Shown: positions 34,315 through 42,524 of the stretch, piece after piece
Layout: each line of letters opens with the position of its first letter
Numbering within the stretch: the stretch's first letter is position 1
Assembly (NCBI RefSeq): GCF_019734885.1
Contig: NZ_JAAXCM010000046.1
Location: 1 to 64,000 of the forward strand
Length of the DNA stretch: 64,000 nucleotides
Direction of reading: 5' to 3'
DNA from: Pseudocoprococcus catus
GTDB lineage: Bacteria > Bacillota > Clostridia > Lachnospirales > Lachnospiraceae
Position numbers and translations under genes: made by a program
The notes under the pieces: generated by a model
What the model was told of the DNA's origin: nothing
The model's input: the letters and a program-made list of their open reading frames with translations, nothing else
Database searches by the model: none

Positions 34315-34908
34315 CTATTCTCTAAGCCGCATCGACAGTGACATCATACATCCGCCAACAGCCCCTGCATGTCTCACCACTTCCAGATTTTCCGGTGTAA
34401 TGCCGCCGATGGCATAAACCGGAAGCTCCGTCCTATGACAGACATTTTCAAGAAATGTCAGTCCTCTTCCCGGCAGTCCCTTCTTGCAGTCTGTATCAAA
34501 AATATGTCCCGCTGTCAGACAGGTAGCGCCGGCTTTCTCAGCCTCCAATACATCCTCCACCGAATGTACCGAAGTACCGATATACTTAAAACCATCTAAA
34601 GCTCCTTTTTGTGACAGCTCCATCAAAACAGGCAGCGGCAGGTGGATATTCTCACAATTCAGCTTTGCAGCCACTTCCGCAAATGAATGCAGAATACATT
34701 TCTTATGATGCTCATGACATATCATCAGCACATCCTTTGCCAGATGCTCATATTCATCTGGTGTCATATCTTTTTCTCGAAGAATGATGGCATCGATATC
34801 TGTGGATGCCAGAAATTCTATCTGTTCCAGAAAATCTCTGTCACATAGATGGCGATTTGTTACTGCCATCATATGGGCATAGCTCTGACTAGACATAGAT
34901 ATACTCAT
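34315..34908 (-). CDS. thiE: Thiamine phosphate synthase / TenI family
   Basis: Joins the thiazole and pyrimidine phosphates to thiamine phosphate. The TIM-barrel shows MAVTNRHLC near the start, IDAIILREKDM, YIGTSVHSVEDV and YAIGGITPENL. Length 197, rather short, as in ThiE/TenI proteins of this order. The start is uncertain: ATG at 34908, 34896, 34872 or 34869, none with a strong RBS; it overlaps thiH if the first is used. Last gene of the thiS-thiF-thiG-thiH-thiE operon. Confidence 0.82.
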   Translation of the reverse strand: MSISMSSQSYAHMMAVTNRHLCDRDFLEQIEFLASTDIDAIILREKDMTPDEYEHLAKDVLMICHEHHKKCILHSFAEVAAKLNCENIHLPLPVLMELSQKGALDGFKYIGTSVHSVEDVLEAEKAGATCLTAGHIFDTDCKKGLPGRGLTFLENVCHRTELPVYAIGGITPENLEVVRHAGAVGGCMMSLSMRLRE

Positions 34909-36145
34909 TCAGCACAGGCTGAAGCCCCTGATCCTTGATGGCATCATAGATTTCCTGAAGGCTACGGTTATCCGCAATTTCAAACTGCTCATCACCGCTC
35001 TCAGCTTCATTCTCCTTGCCTGTATATTTTTCCTCATGGTCACCGATACCGGTGCTGACACCTGCTGAAATCTTGGTTGCCGCAAAGCGGATGATGTGAT
35101 CACGGAATCTTGCCACCTCTCTTGAAGAGACTGTAATACCAGCATATGGCAGGAAAATACGATACGCACAAAGAATCTGACACAACTGTGTCTCATGGAC
35201 ATCCTTCGGATTGATCTTGTCATTATTAATGATCGGACGCAGTCTCGGGCAGGACAAAGACATCTCAGCATGCGGATATTTTCGCTGCAGATAATATACA
35301 TGCAGCGCTGTTGCCAGGGCATCCTTTCTGAAATCATCCAGCCCCAGTAAAGCTGAGAATCCGACACCGCGCATACCGCCCATTAAAGCTCTTTCCTGAG
35401 CTTCAAAACGATACGGCCATACACGCTTATGGCCCATCAGATGCAGCGTTTCGTATTTGTCCGAGTTATAGGTTTCCTGGAAAACAGTGATATAATCCGC
35501 ACCGCATTCATGAAGGTACTTATATTCATCCACATTGACCGGATAAATCTCAAGACCTACATTTCTGAAATACTTGCTGGCCAGTTTGCAGGCCTCACCG
35601 ATGTATTTCACATCACTCATATGTCTGCTCTCGCCTGTCAGCATCAGGATTTCCTCAATACCGGAATCTGCAATGACTTTCATTTCATGCTCGATTTCCT
35701 GCATGTTCAATTTCTTGCGGTGAATATGATTGTAGCAGTTAAAACCACAGTAAACACAATAGTTTTCACAGTAATTGGCAATATAAAGCGGTGTAAAAAG
35801 ATACACACTGTTGCCGAAATGGTTGCGGCGTTCTACTGCTGCTTTTTCTGCCATCTGTTCCAGGAAAGGCTGTGCTGCCGGTGAAAGCAGTGCCTTGAAA
35901 TCCTCAATAGAACAGACATCATGAGCCAGTGCAGCCTGTACATCCGCAGCTGTATACACTTTCTCATCATAGCTCTCCACCTGGCTCATGACCTTGTCCC
36001 TGATATCTGTTGAGATCTGATCCATGCCTTCCATATAAGCCATATGATCAGTTCTGAAAGATGGATCCTGTTCCAATCGTTCTTTTTTTGCCTTTGCTTC
36101 AGGAGTCATATCATCCCACTGGATGATGTATTCTTCATTTCCCAT
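34889..36145 (-). CDS. thiH: 2-iminoacetate synthase ThiH
   Basis: Radical-SAM tyrosine lyase that makes dehydroglycine for the thiazole ring. YCENYCVYCGFNCYN near residue 124 has the CxxxCxxC cluster motif; the family's HMGHKRVWPYRFEAQERA and LSCPRLRP segments follow. Start at ATG 36145 with AAGGGGG eight bases upstream, giving 418 residues; the frame begins at 36166. It follows thiG by 13 bases. Confidence 0.94.
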   Translation of the reverse strand: MGNEEYIIQWDDMTPEAKAKKERLEQDPSFRTDHMAYMEGMDQISTDIRDKVMSQVESYDEKVYTAADVQAALAHDVCSIEDFKALLSPAAQPFLEQMAEKAAVERRNHFGNSVYLFTPLYIANYCENYCVYCGFNCYNHIHRKKLNMQEIEHEMKVIADSGIEEILMLTGESRHMSDVKYIGEACKLASKYFRNVGLEIYPVNVDEYKYLHECGADYITVFQETYNSDKYETLHLMGHKRVWPYRFEAQERALMGGMRGVGFSALLGLDDFRKDALATALHVYYLQRKYPHAEMSLSCPRLRPIINNDKINPKDVHETQLCQILCAYRIFLPYAGITVSSREVARFRDHIIRFAATKISAGVSTGIGDHEEKYTGKENEAESGDEQFEIADNRSLQEIYDAIKDQGLQPVLNEYIYV

Positions 36146-36158
36146 TTCAGACGCCCCC

Positions 36159-36932
36159 TTAGTCATGTAAAAATCCTGTCAGAGGATCAGATGCAGATGC
36201 GCCTCTGTGAAGGACACGGCCAAGACCTGAAAGGTAAGCGGCACGGCCTGCTGCGATGGCGTTCTTGAAAGCGCCTGCCATAGCCGGGATATCGCCTGCA
36301 GTTGCAATGGCAGTATTGGCCATGATCGCTGCTGCGCCCATTTCCATGGCTTCACATGCCTGTGACGGACGACCGATACCGGCATCCACAATAATCGGCA
36401 GATCAATTTCATCAATCAGAATCTGGATAAATTCCTTTGTTGCAAGGCCCTTGTTGGAACCGATCGGAGAAGCCAGAGGCATAATGCAGGCTGCACCGGC
36501 ATTCACCATATCTCTGGCTGCGTTCAGATCCGGATACATATAAGGCATAACGATAAATCCTTCCTTTGCAAGAATCTCTGTAGCCTTAATCGTTTCATAA
36601 TTATCCGGCAGAAGGTATTTGGAATCATGCATGATTTCGACTTTAACAAAATCACCGCAGCCCATTTCACGGGCCAGTCTTGCCAGACGAACAGCCTCCT
36701 CGGCATTTCTCGCACCGGAAGTATTTGGAAGCAGTGTCACGCCCTCCGGAATATAATCCAGAATATTCTCCTCTTTACGTGTGTTGACACGACGAAGTGC
36801 CAGTGTAATAATCTCTGCGCCGGCATCCTCTACAGCCGCACGAATCAGATTCAGATTGTATTTGCCTGAACCAAGAATAAATCTTGATGTAAATGTATGG
36901 CCTCCCAATGTCCATGTATCATTATTCTGCAT
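36159..36932 (-). CDS. thiG: Thiazole synthase ThiG
   Basis: Condenses DXP, dehydroglycine and ThiS thiocarboxylate into thiazole phosphate. [15 protein letters not shown] opens the barrel; the Schiff-base Lys lies in [10 protein letters not shown] near residue 98; [12 protein letters not shown] and [12 protein letters not shown] follow. Length 257. AGGGAAC precedes ATG. Separated from thiF by a 150-base gap holding a pyrimidine-purine tract. Confidence 0.95.
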   Translation of the reverse strand: MQNNDTWTLGGHTFTSRFILGSGKYNLNLIRAAVEDAGAEIITLALRRVNTRKEENILDYIPEGVTLLPNTSGARNAEEAVRLARLAREMGCGDFVKVEIMHDSKYLLPDNYETIKATEILAKEGFIVMPYMYPDLNAARDMVNAGAACIMPLASPIGSNKGLATKEFIQILIDEIDLPIIVDAGIGRPSQACEAMEMGAAAIMANTAIATAGDIPAMAGAFKNAIAAGRAAYLSGLGRVLHRGASASDPLTGFLHD

Positions 36933-36946
36933 AATCGTTCCCTACT

Positions 36947-37022
36947 TTCATTTTTGCTTTTACTTTTGCTTTCGCTTCTGCTTTTACTTTCACTTTTACT
37001 TTCACTTTTGCTTTCGCTTTTC
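36947..37022. repeat. Low-complexity hexamer-like tract between thiF and thiG
   Basis: About 75 bases of strictly alternating short blocks such as TTTTAC, TTTTGC, TTTCGC and TTTCAC on the plus strand (a purine-only AAAAGTGAAAGT-like tract with scattered C/T on the coding strand). The regular 6-base period suggests slippage expansion. It lies in the 5' region of thiG. Confidence 0.7.
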
Positions 37023-37082
37023 TAAAGCTCAGCTGTTCTCTGTCATTATTTCCATTGACAATTGATTGAGACTTTTTTATTT

Positions 37083-37922
37083 CTATAGCTCATCTGCATC
37101 CAGACCAAGGACACAGCGCAAAACCATATTGGCTTCATGTGCCGCACAGATGGTTACTCTCGGAGCCATCAGGCCTCTGCCCGGCATGGCGCCGCTGACA
37201 CCGTCCCCGCAAATATAAAAATGATCGTTGATCTTACGCGTCCTGATCGTGTTGGAGGGGCCATAACCTGCCATTCCGGAGCCGCAGATCAATGTCTTCT
37301 CCGGATAATAACATAAAATCTGCTCCGTCAGCATCGCCTTCACATCCGGCTTATCAAAGGCCTCACAGATGATGTCGTCATCTTTAAAAAGATCCCGGCA
37401 ATTTTCTTCCGTAATACGCACTGTGTCAATCTGTGTCTCAATATACGGATTCATTCGCTGCAATTCATCCTTTAAGGCTTCTGTCTTGTACATGCCCAGA
37501 TGCTCCACCATATACTGCTGCCGGTTCAGATTGCTCGGCTCCACAATGTCAAAATCGATCAAATGCAGATGACCGATACCGGTTCTTGCCAGCATAATGG
37601 CAATATTGGATCCAAGGCCGCCAAGACCTGCGATGGCTACTCTGGCTTTCTTCGCCTTTTCATAGACATGAGGCGTATGTCTTGCGCAGAGCATACTCTC
37701 CATCTCTTCGCGATCCGGCATCTTGCCTTTTCGTATCCAATTAATAGTCATTCCGTCCTTCAAAGACAGATTCTCATCCGTCTGAAAGCCTTCAACAATC
37801 CATACACAATGTCTCTGAATATCCTCTTCCAGGCCTTCTGAAGCATAAGTTCGTCGCTTCAAATCTGCCATATCTGCCGCTTCTGTCTTCACAGATCGTC
37901 CGTTTAGAATAATCTCTGCCAC
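37083..37922 (-). CDS. thiF: ThiS adenylyltransferase ThiF with N-terminal ThiS-like domain
   Basis: Activates the C-terminus of ThiS by adenylation. Residues 1-65 are a ThiS-like beta-grasp domain without the terminal Gly-Gly. The E1-like domain starts near 90 with RVAIAGLGGLGSNIA (nucleotide loop) and LIDFDIVEPSNLNRQQY. Length 279. Start is GTG, three bases after the thiS stop, with GGAGGCGG inside thiS as RBS. The N-terminal fusion is known in Firmicutes forms. Confidence 0.92.
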   Translation of the reverse strand: MAEIILNGRSVKTEAADMADLKRRTYASEGLEEDIQRHCVWIVEGFQTDENLSLKDGMTINWIRKGKMPDREEMESMLCARHTPHVYEKAKKARVAIAGLGGLGSNIAIMLARTGIGHLHLIDFDIVEPSNLNRQQYMVEHLGMYKTEALKDELQRMNPYIETQIDTVRITEENCRDLFKDDDIICEAFDKPDVKAMLTEQILCYYPEKTLICGSGMAGYGPSNTIRTRKINDHFYICGDGVSGAMPGRGLMAPRVTICAAHEANMVLRCVLGLDADEL

Positions 37923-37923
37923 A

Positions 37924-38121
37924 TCAACCGCCTCCTACAAATCGGACAACCTCAACTGTATCGCCATCCTTCAAAATGGCTTCTTCCCATGTACTTCTCG
38001 GAATAATTGCGCCATTGCACTCAACCGCAATCATCTTGTCCGGATACCCGTGTTCCTTTAAAAAAGCTGCAACCGTTGTACCCTCTGCAATTTCCAGCAT
38101 TTCACCATTGACTTTAATCAC
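37924..38121 (-). CDS. thiS: Sulfur carrier protein ThiS
   Basis: Beta-grasp carrier whose C-terminal Gly receives sulfur for thiazole synthesis. IKVNGEMLEIAEGTTV at the start and VEVVRFVGGG at the end are typical; the protein ends in Gly-Gly-Gly. The start is GTG at 38121 preceded by GGGGAGG; the frame extends to 38142. First gene of the thi operon. Length 65. Confidence 0.93.
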   Translation of the reverse strand: MIKVNGEMLEIAEGTTVAAFLKEHGYPDKMIAVECNGAIIPRSTWEEAILKDGDTVEVVRFVGGG

Positions 38122-38175
38122 TACGAACCCTCCCCTCGTCACAACCGTGCACCAATTTTGACGTTCTCAGTATTC

Positions 38176-38222
38176 GCCAAGGTTTCATACAAGCATGAAC
38201 CTCGGCTCATTACCCGCGTGAA
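38176..38222 (+). repeat. Dispersed hairpin repeat, copy 2 (3' half, diverged)
   Basis: GCCAAGGTTTCATACAAGCA, then TGAACCTCGGCTCATTACC and CGCGTGAA match the 3' half of copies 1 and 3 at most positions. The fold GCCAAGG..CAT-CAAG-ATG..CCTCGGC is kept. It lies in the thiS leader, antisense to it in orientation. Confidence 0.6.
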
Positions 38223-38249
38223 CAAAGTGTGCGCTTGACGCACACTTTG
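38223..38249. repeat. 11-bp perfect hairpin in the thi leader
   Basis: CAAAGTGTGCG (38223-38233) and CGCACACTTTG (38239-38249) are perfect inverted repeats with a 5-base loop. No T tract follows. It lies between the leader terminator and thiS. Confidence 0.6.
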
Positions 38250-38315
38250 GCGCATGAGCGGATAGCACAGCTATATATTCCTCTCCGCGAACTGCACTTT
38301 CTAGCACGCAGTACC

Positions 38316-38362
38316 TTTTTATGTGATAGGGAATTCCAACGGAATTTCCTATTACATAAAAA
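38316..38362. repeat. Long palindrome in the thi leader
   Basis: Arms 38316-38337 and 38341-38362 (TTTTTATGTGATAGGGAATTCC against its near-perfect complement) with a 3-base loop. It sits next to the leader terminator on the promoter-distal side. It could be a second terminator or a small inserted element. Confidence 0.55.
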
Positions 38363-38410
38363 AACCGCACAAAGAACTACACCCGTGGTGGTGTACCCCT
38401 TCATGCGGCT
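38358..38410 (-). terminator. Intrinsic terminator inside the thi operon leader (candidate attenuator)
   Basis: On the minus strand AGCCGCATGAAG (38410-38399) pairs with CTTTGTGCGG (38374-38365) around an inner TACACC/GGTGTA hairpin (38378-38395), and seven T residues follow. It lies between the thi promoter and thiS, so it must be bypassed for expression. No known thiamine riboswitch sequence precedes it. Confidence 0.6.
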
Positions 38411-38477
38411 AAACATCAAAATTCATAACCATTCACATAACAGTCATAAACCAAATGAACTTTTGCACTCTGACTTA

Positions 38478-38505
38478 ATTATAACGTTTTTTCACTATCT
38501 GTCAA
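38478..38505 (-). promoter_or_regulatory. Promoter of the thi operon
   Basis: On the minus strand TTGACA (38505-38500), 16 bases, TATAAT (38483-38478). It gives a leader of about 350 bases before thiS, unusually long. Confidence 0.65.
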
Positions 38506-38653
38506 CCCCGTATCCCATCTGCATGCCATCCAAAACATTATGGCTGGTCATCCCATACGGGATACTTTTGCTTATCAGCATCCATCCCCTTATCCTTACC
38601 ATCTCTTTTACAATACAAAATCACAAAACTGTAGCCCATTCTCTGATTTCATT

Positions 38654-38682
38654 TTGATAAACACATTTTCCTGCGTTATAAT
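38654..38682 (+). promoter_or_regulatory. degV promoter
   Basis: TTGATA (38654-38659), 17 bases, TATAAT (38677-38682). The predicted leader of about 205 bases contains dispersed repeat copy 3. Confidence 0.6.
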
Positions 38683-38729
38683 ACTCTCTGATAAATAATT
38701 TTTTTATATTTGATGAAAATAAACTATGA

Positions 38730-38815
38730 GAAACACGCTTCGCGAGTTTCTCAAGTTATCGCGGCAGTCGCCAAGGTCTCGTGCAAGCACGGACTTTGGC
38801 TCGTTGCTCGCGTAA
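38730..38815 (+). repeat. Dispersed hairpin repeat, copy 3 (full length)
   Basis: GAAACACGCTTCGCGAG ... GCCAAGGTCTCGTG-CAAG-CACGGACTTTGGC, then TCGTTGCTCGCGTAA. It is 86 bases long like copy 1 and similar throughout. The hairpin is strong. It lies in the degV leader. Confidence 0.75.
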
Positions 38816-38894
38816 ATTACATGCGAAATCCTCACCTACTTCAAGATAATATATAAGGCTTGGATGGATTTCGCAAGATTTTAGGAGATTTTTT

Positions 38895-39788
38895 ATGTAT
38901 CAGATTATTACAGACGGTTCATGGGATATGGGCAGCGAACGTGCCGCCAGATTCGGCGTAGAGGTTGTGCCTTATTACGTGACCATGGACGGTGAACATT
39001 ATTTAAAAGAAATAAAAGAACTGGATGTCCGTGATTTTTATCAGTTTATGGTGGATAATCCAAAGATTTTCCCGAAGACATCTCTGCCGACAGTTCAGGA
39101 TTATTATGATGTTTTTGAAAAATACGCCAAACAGGGCATTGATATCATCTGCTTTACCTTAAGTGCCAAATTCAGCGGTTCCTATAACTCCGCCCGCAAT
39201 GCAGGCAGTATGATTCTTGAAAATTATCCGGGCATCCGGGTGACGGTCATGGATACAACTCTGGCTACCCTGATGCAGGGTTTGATGATCCAGGAAATCC
39301 TCCGCTTCCAGCATTCCGGCGCCAATTACGATGAACTCATCAAACGCGCCGATGAAATCAAAAACACATGCCGTATTTTCTTTACCGTTGAAAATATGGA
39401 CTATCTCATTCACGGCGGCCGTGTCGGCAAACTGGCAGGCATCTCAGCCAATATTCTGAATCTGCGCCCGATGATCCTGATGACCCAGGGTGAACTCTTC
39501 CCATCCGGTCTGGCCAGAGGCCGTGTACAGTCCCGCAAAAAGGCCATGGAAAAATTATTTACTTATATAGAAGAAAACGGCAATGATCCGGACCGCTATG
39601 TTTACATGGTAGGCTATGGCTACAACATCAAAGAAGGCGAGGACCTCCGCAAGGATGTCATTGAAAAAATGAAAAAGAAATGGCCGGGATTTGAACCAAT
39701 TGTTGATATCGGTCAGATTGGTGCTACCATCGGCGTGCACACAGGCCCGCATCCGATTGGTTTCGGTTTGTGTGAGAAATCCTGCTAA
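38895..39788 (+). CDS. DegV family protein
   Basis: Fatty-acid-binding family; some members supply acyl chains to the FakA kinase. The two-domain fold is recognisable by YQIITDGSWDM at the start, FPKTSLPTVQDYYDVF with the ligand-binding Ser/Thr near residue 60, LSAKFSGSYNSAR and NMDYLIHGGRVGKL. Length 297. GGAG precedes ATG after a repeat-containing leader. No fakA is adjacent. Confidence 0.9.
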   Translation: MYQIITDGSWDMGSERAARFGVEVVPYYVTMDGEHYLKEIKELDVRDFYQFMVDNPKIFPKTSLPTVQDYYDVFEKYAKQGIDIICFTLSAKFSGSYNSARNAGSMILENYPGIRVTVMDTTLATLMQGLMIQEILRFQHSGANYDELIKRADEIKNTCRIFFTVENMDYLIHGGRVGKLAGISANILNLRPMILMTQGELFPSGLARGRVQSRKKAMEKLFTYIEENGNDPDRYVYMVGYGYNIKEGEDLRKDVIEKMKKKWPGFEPIVDIGQIGATIGVHTGPHPIGFGLCEKSC

Positions 39789-39835
39789 AACCGTGAGTAT
39801 AATATAAAGTACTGAATTTCATACTTTCCATCCCA

Positions 39836-39864
39836 TTGAGAAATACGTCGGATTATGTTACACT
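39836..39864 (+). promoter_or_regulatory. Promoter of the LDH2-type dehydrogenase gene
   Basis: TTGAGA (39836-39841), 17 bases, TACACT (39859-39864), about 60 bases before the start codon. Confidence 0.5.
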
Positions 39865-39924
39865 TATTATATCTATAATCAACACTTTACAAAGATAAAA
39901 ATAATGTATTTAGGAGGTTCAGAC

Positions 39925-41022
39925 ATGGCACATGTTAAAATCCAGTATGATGTGATGGATGCATTCTGTATGGATGTTTTCCAGAAATTCGGTTTCACAA
40001 AGGATGAAAGCCGTATTATTTCCGATGTTTTATTACTTTCAGATGTTTATGGCATCGAATCCCACGGCGCACAGAGACTGACCCGCTACCACAAAGGTAT
40101 CGCCAGCGGCATGATCAAAGTACATGCCAAACCTGAAATCGTTTTTGAAACACCTGTTTCCGCAGTTGTAGACGGTCATGACGGCATGGGCCAGCTTATC
40201 GGACATTTTGCTATGGAACTGGCTATCAAGAAAGCCAAAGAAACAGGCATGGCTATTGTTTCTGTCAGAGATTCCAATCATTTCGGTATCGCCGGTTACT
40301 ATGCCAAGATGGCCTGCGACCAGGGACTGATCGGTATGGCTTTCACAAACTCTGAAGCCATTGTTGTACCTACCTTCGGCAAGAAAGCAATGCTTGGTAC
40401 GAACCCGATCGCTATTTCCATGCCTGCGGAGCCTTACCCATTCTTCTTCGATGCTTCCACAAGCGTTGTAACCCGCGGCAAGTTCGAAATGTACAAGAAA
40501 GCTGAAAAGCCAATCCCTGACTGCTGGGGCCTTGACGCAAAAGGTCATCCATGTACAGATGCCGCAGAAGTCCTGTCCAATATCGACAAGAAAGCCGGCG
40601 GCGGTATCATGCCTCTGGGTGGTTCCGAAGAACTGACAGGCAGCCACAAAGGTTACGGCTATGCCATGATCTGTGAAATCTTCAGCTCCATTCTCTCAAT
40701 GGGCCTGACATCCAACTATAACATCCAGAACGGCAAGGGCGGCACATGCCACGGCTTCATCGCCATCAACCCTGCTGCTTTCGGCGATCCTGAAGCCATC
40801 AAACAGCACCTGTCCACTTTCCTGACAGAGCTTCGCGAATCCCCGAAGGCTGACGGCAAAGAACGTATTTACACACATGGTGAGAAAGAAATCTTTGCAA
40901 CTGCTGACCGTATGAAGAACGGCATCGATGTCGATGTCAAGACACTGGCTGAGATGAAGGATATGAGCGAATATGTCGGTGCTGATTTTGACAGCTATTT
41001 TGGCGATATTTACAAAGGATAA
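39925..41022 (+). CDS. Malate/L-lactate dehydrogenase family oxidoreductase (LDH2 type)
   Basis: NAD(P)-dependent 2-hydroxyacid (or ureidoglycolate-like) dehydrogenase of the LDH2/MDH2 fold, unrelated to classical LDH. Typical motifs: SDVYGIESHGAQRLTRY near residue 43, VVDGHDGMGQ, SVRDSNHFGIAGYYA with the catalytic His near 118, GTNPIAISMPA and GSHKGYGYAMICEI. Length 365 from ATG at 39925 with AGGAGG upstream; the frame starts at 39904. Substrate cannot be told. Confidence 0.9.
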   Translation: MAHVKIQYDVMDAFCMDVFQKFGFTKDESRIISDVLLLSDVYGIESHGAQRLTRYHKGIASGMIKVHAKPEIVFETPVSAVVDGHDGMGQLIGHFAMELAIKKAKETGMAIVSVRDSNHFGIAGYYAKMACDQGLIGMAFTNSEAIVVPTFGKKAMLGTNPIAISMPAEPYPFFFDASTSVVTRGKFEMYKKAEKPIPDCWGLDAKGHPCTDAAEVLSNIDKKAGGGIMPLGGSEELTGSHKGYGYAMICEIFSSILSMGLTSNYNIQNGKGGTCHGFIAINPAAFGDPEAIKQHLSTFLTELRESPKADGKERIYTHGEKEIFATADRMKNGIDVDVKTLAEMKDMSEYVGADFDSYFGDIYKG

Positions 41023-41070
41023 CTCCTCTGAGTCTTTCGCCTTGTTATCATAACCAAACATCAAAAAAAG

Positions 41071-41138
41071 AAAAGCAGGATAATGTCAAAAAATATTTTA
41101 GTTTAGCTAAATATTTTTTAGATATTATCTTGCTTTTT
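41071..41138 (+). terminator. Terminator after the LDH2-type gene
   Basis: AAAAGCAGGATAAT (41071-41084) pairs with ATTATCTTGCTTTTT (41124-41138), with an inner AAATATTTTAG/CTAAATATTT stem. The T tract overlaps the ridA promoter -35. Confidence 0.6.
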
Positions 41139-41157
41139 GTCTGATTTATGGTATCAT
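41130..41157 (+). promoter_or_regulatory. ridA promoter
   Basis: TTGCTT (41130-41135), 16 bases, TATCAT (41152-41157), about 50 bases before ridA. Confidence 0.45.
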
Positions 41158-41209
41158 GAATACAGAACGTTATATTATCATTTAAGAAGATTTCAAGGAG
41201 GCTTTTATT

Positions 41210-41590
41210 ATGAAAGAAGTAATTCACACATCTAACGCACCAGCAGCTATCGGACCATATTCACAGGCAATCAAAGCAGGCGGCGCCATCTATGTATCCG
41301 GTCAGCTTCCTGTTGATCCTGCAACAGGCGCTTTCGCAGGCGATACAATCCAGGAACAGACACGTCAGTCCCTGACAAATATCAAGAACATCCTTGCTGA
41401 AGCAGGCACAGATCTTGATCATGTTGTTCGTGTTGATGTTTTCATGAAAGATATGAACATGTTCGCTGATATGAATGCTGTTTATGCAGAGTTCTTCACA
41501 GAAAAATGCCCTGCAAGAGCTGCTGTAGAAGTTGCAAGACTTCCTAAAGATGCCCTTGTTGAAATCGGTGCAATTGCTGTTGTTGACTAA
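41210..41590 (+). CDS. ridA: RidA family reactive intermediate/imine deaminase
   Basis: Trimeric YjgF/YER057c/UK114-type protein that hydrolyses 2-aminoacrylate-like enamines made by PLP enzymes. The 126 residues contain [30 protein letters not shown] and, near the C-terminus, [20 protein letters not shown] with the catalytic Arg. AAGGAGG precedes ATG. Monocistronic, with a very long hairpin after it. Confidence 0.94.
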   Translation: MKEVIHTSNAPAAIGPYSQAIKAGGAIYVSGQLPVDPATGAFAGDTIQEQTRQSLTNIKNILAEAGTDLDHVVRVDVFMKDMNMFADMNAVYAEFFTEKCPARAAVEVARLPKDALVEIGAIAVVD

Positions 41591-41604
41591 TTGATATTCA
41601 GACG

Positions 41605-41682
41605 ACAAAATATAAAAGAAATCCCTCCTGAAACGGGCTCAGCGCCCACTGTTTCAGGAGGGATTTCTTTTATATTTTGTCT
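41605..41682. terminator. Exceptionally long perfect hairpin after ridA
   Basis: A 31-base arm (41605-41635) is perfectly complementary to 41652-41682; the 16-base loop has an inner GGGC/GCCC pair. The stem holds A/T-rich ends and a CCCTCCTGAAAC core. T-rich sequence follows on the plus strand. Longer than a normal terminator. Confidence 0.75.
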
Positions 41683-41775
41683 GTTTGTTATTTTCAGATA
41701 TTTATTCTTATTTTTTGTATTTTTCAAACATCAGATATATTTTTTTACAATTTTTGTTTTATTTGTCATACTTGA

Positions 41776-41805
41776 TTGACAATTTTCAGAAAAACATAAT
41801 ATACT
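41776..41805 (+). promoter_or_regulatory. Promoter of a small gene pair
   Basis: TTGACA (41776-41781), 18 bases, TATACT (41800-41805), upstream of the two small plus-strand genes at 41.9-42.4 kb. Confidence 0.5.
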
Positions 41806-41898
41806 AAATATACACAACACCAACTCATTACTTTCTATTTCTTAGCACCATATAAGATCTCTATCAATCAGAAAGGAAGTAAGGCTATCTATTAGACG

Positions 41899-42234
41899 TT
41901 GTTATTTTTGAAAGAAAAATTAACTGATTCTGACGACGACATGATACACAAAATAACCTCAATTTGTATAAACGAATATGGCCAATTGGTAATCGAAGAA
42001 AACCATTTTGCAAAAAAGAGTAATGCTTCAACATGTGCCTATAGAGATCGATTGCCTGTTTCTTTTAAAGAATTACGAAGCCATGATGGCAGTTCGATTG
42101 AACGATACGACTACCGCTATAGAACTTTTCAATGGTTAAACGGCTATACTAGCTCAACACCATATGAATTCATCAAGTCCTACTTAGTCGATGGTAAAGA
42201 ATATCAGGCAACTGTAACATACAAATTCTATTAG
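41899..42234 (+). CDS. Small hypothetical protein, start uncertain
   Basis: Up to 111 residues, not recognised. The frame starts at a TTG (41899) without well-placed RBS; an internal ATG at 41941 would give 97 residues, also without clear RBS. Content is polar with Tyr-rich C-terminus (SSIERYDYRYRTF, EYQATVTYKFY). AT-rich composition matches the next small gene. It may be a truncated 5' end of a larger ancestor. A promoter at 41776-41805 and close spacing to the following gene support expression. Confidence 0.45.
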   Translation: MLFLKEKLTDSDDDMIHKITSICINEYGQLVIEENHFAKKSNASTCAYRDRLPVSFKELRSHDGSSIERYDYRYRTFQWLNGYTSSTPYEFIKSYLVDGKEYQATVTYKFY

Positions 42235-42244
42235 GAGATTTTGA

Positions 42245-42412
42245 ATGAAAAGAAATATATTTATTGGATTTTTATTAATTGTAATCGGAATCCTATTAGT
42301 ATTCTTAAATGCTAACTTTATGATACATCAATATTTTGAACACATACTCTACTATTGGGTTCCTATCATACTCATTTGTTTAGGTTTTGTTTTTATTTTT
42401 AAAAAACAATAG
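42245..42412 (+). CDS. Small membrane protein, 55 residues
   Basis: AGGAG nine bases before ATG at 42245 opens a 55-codon frame ending at TAG 42410. It reads MKRNIFIGFLLIVIGILL and continues with a polar turn and a second hydrophobic helix (WVPIILICLGFVFIF) ending in KKQ. Two membrane helices with basic tail. It begins ten bases after the previous small gene, so the two form an operon. Function unknown; two-helix small proteins of this kind may be DUF5668-like, which I cannot confirm. Confidence 0.65.
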   Translation: MKRNIFIGFLLIVIGILLVFLNANFMIHQYFEHILYYWVPIILICLGFVFIFKKQ

Positions 42413-42433
42413 AAATGTAGATAGTTAAACTGG

Positions 42434-42481
42434 AAATCTCCCTGAAAAATCGTCATTTATGACTTGCCTTCAGGGAGATTT
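42434..42481. terminator. Bidirectional terminator
   Basis: AAATCTCCCTGAA (42434-42446) pairs with TTCAGGGAGATTT (42469-42481). It separates the small membrane protein from the convergent ABC transporter genes. Confidence 0.7.
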
Positions 42482-42524
42482 ATTATTCTTTTATTATTTA
42501 ACGCAACAGCCTGCTATCCATCTA

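Noticed and set aside
38160-38180. CTGAGA on the minus strand as part of a TPP riboswitch upstream of thiS
   Set aside because: The second conserved half (ACCTGAT...TAATACCAGC) is missing and the match falls in the dispersed repeat.
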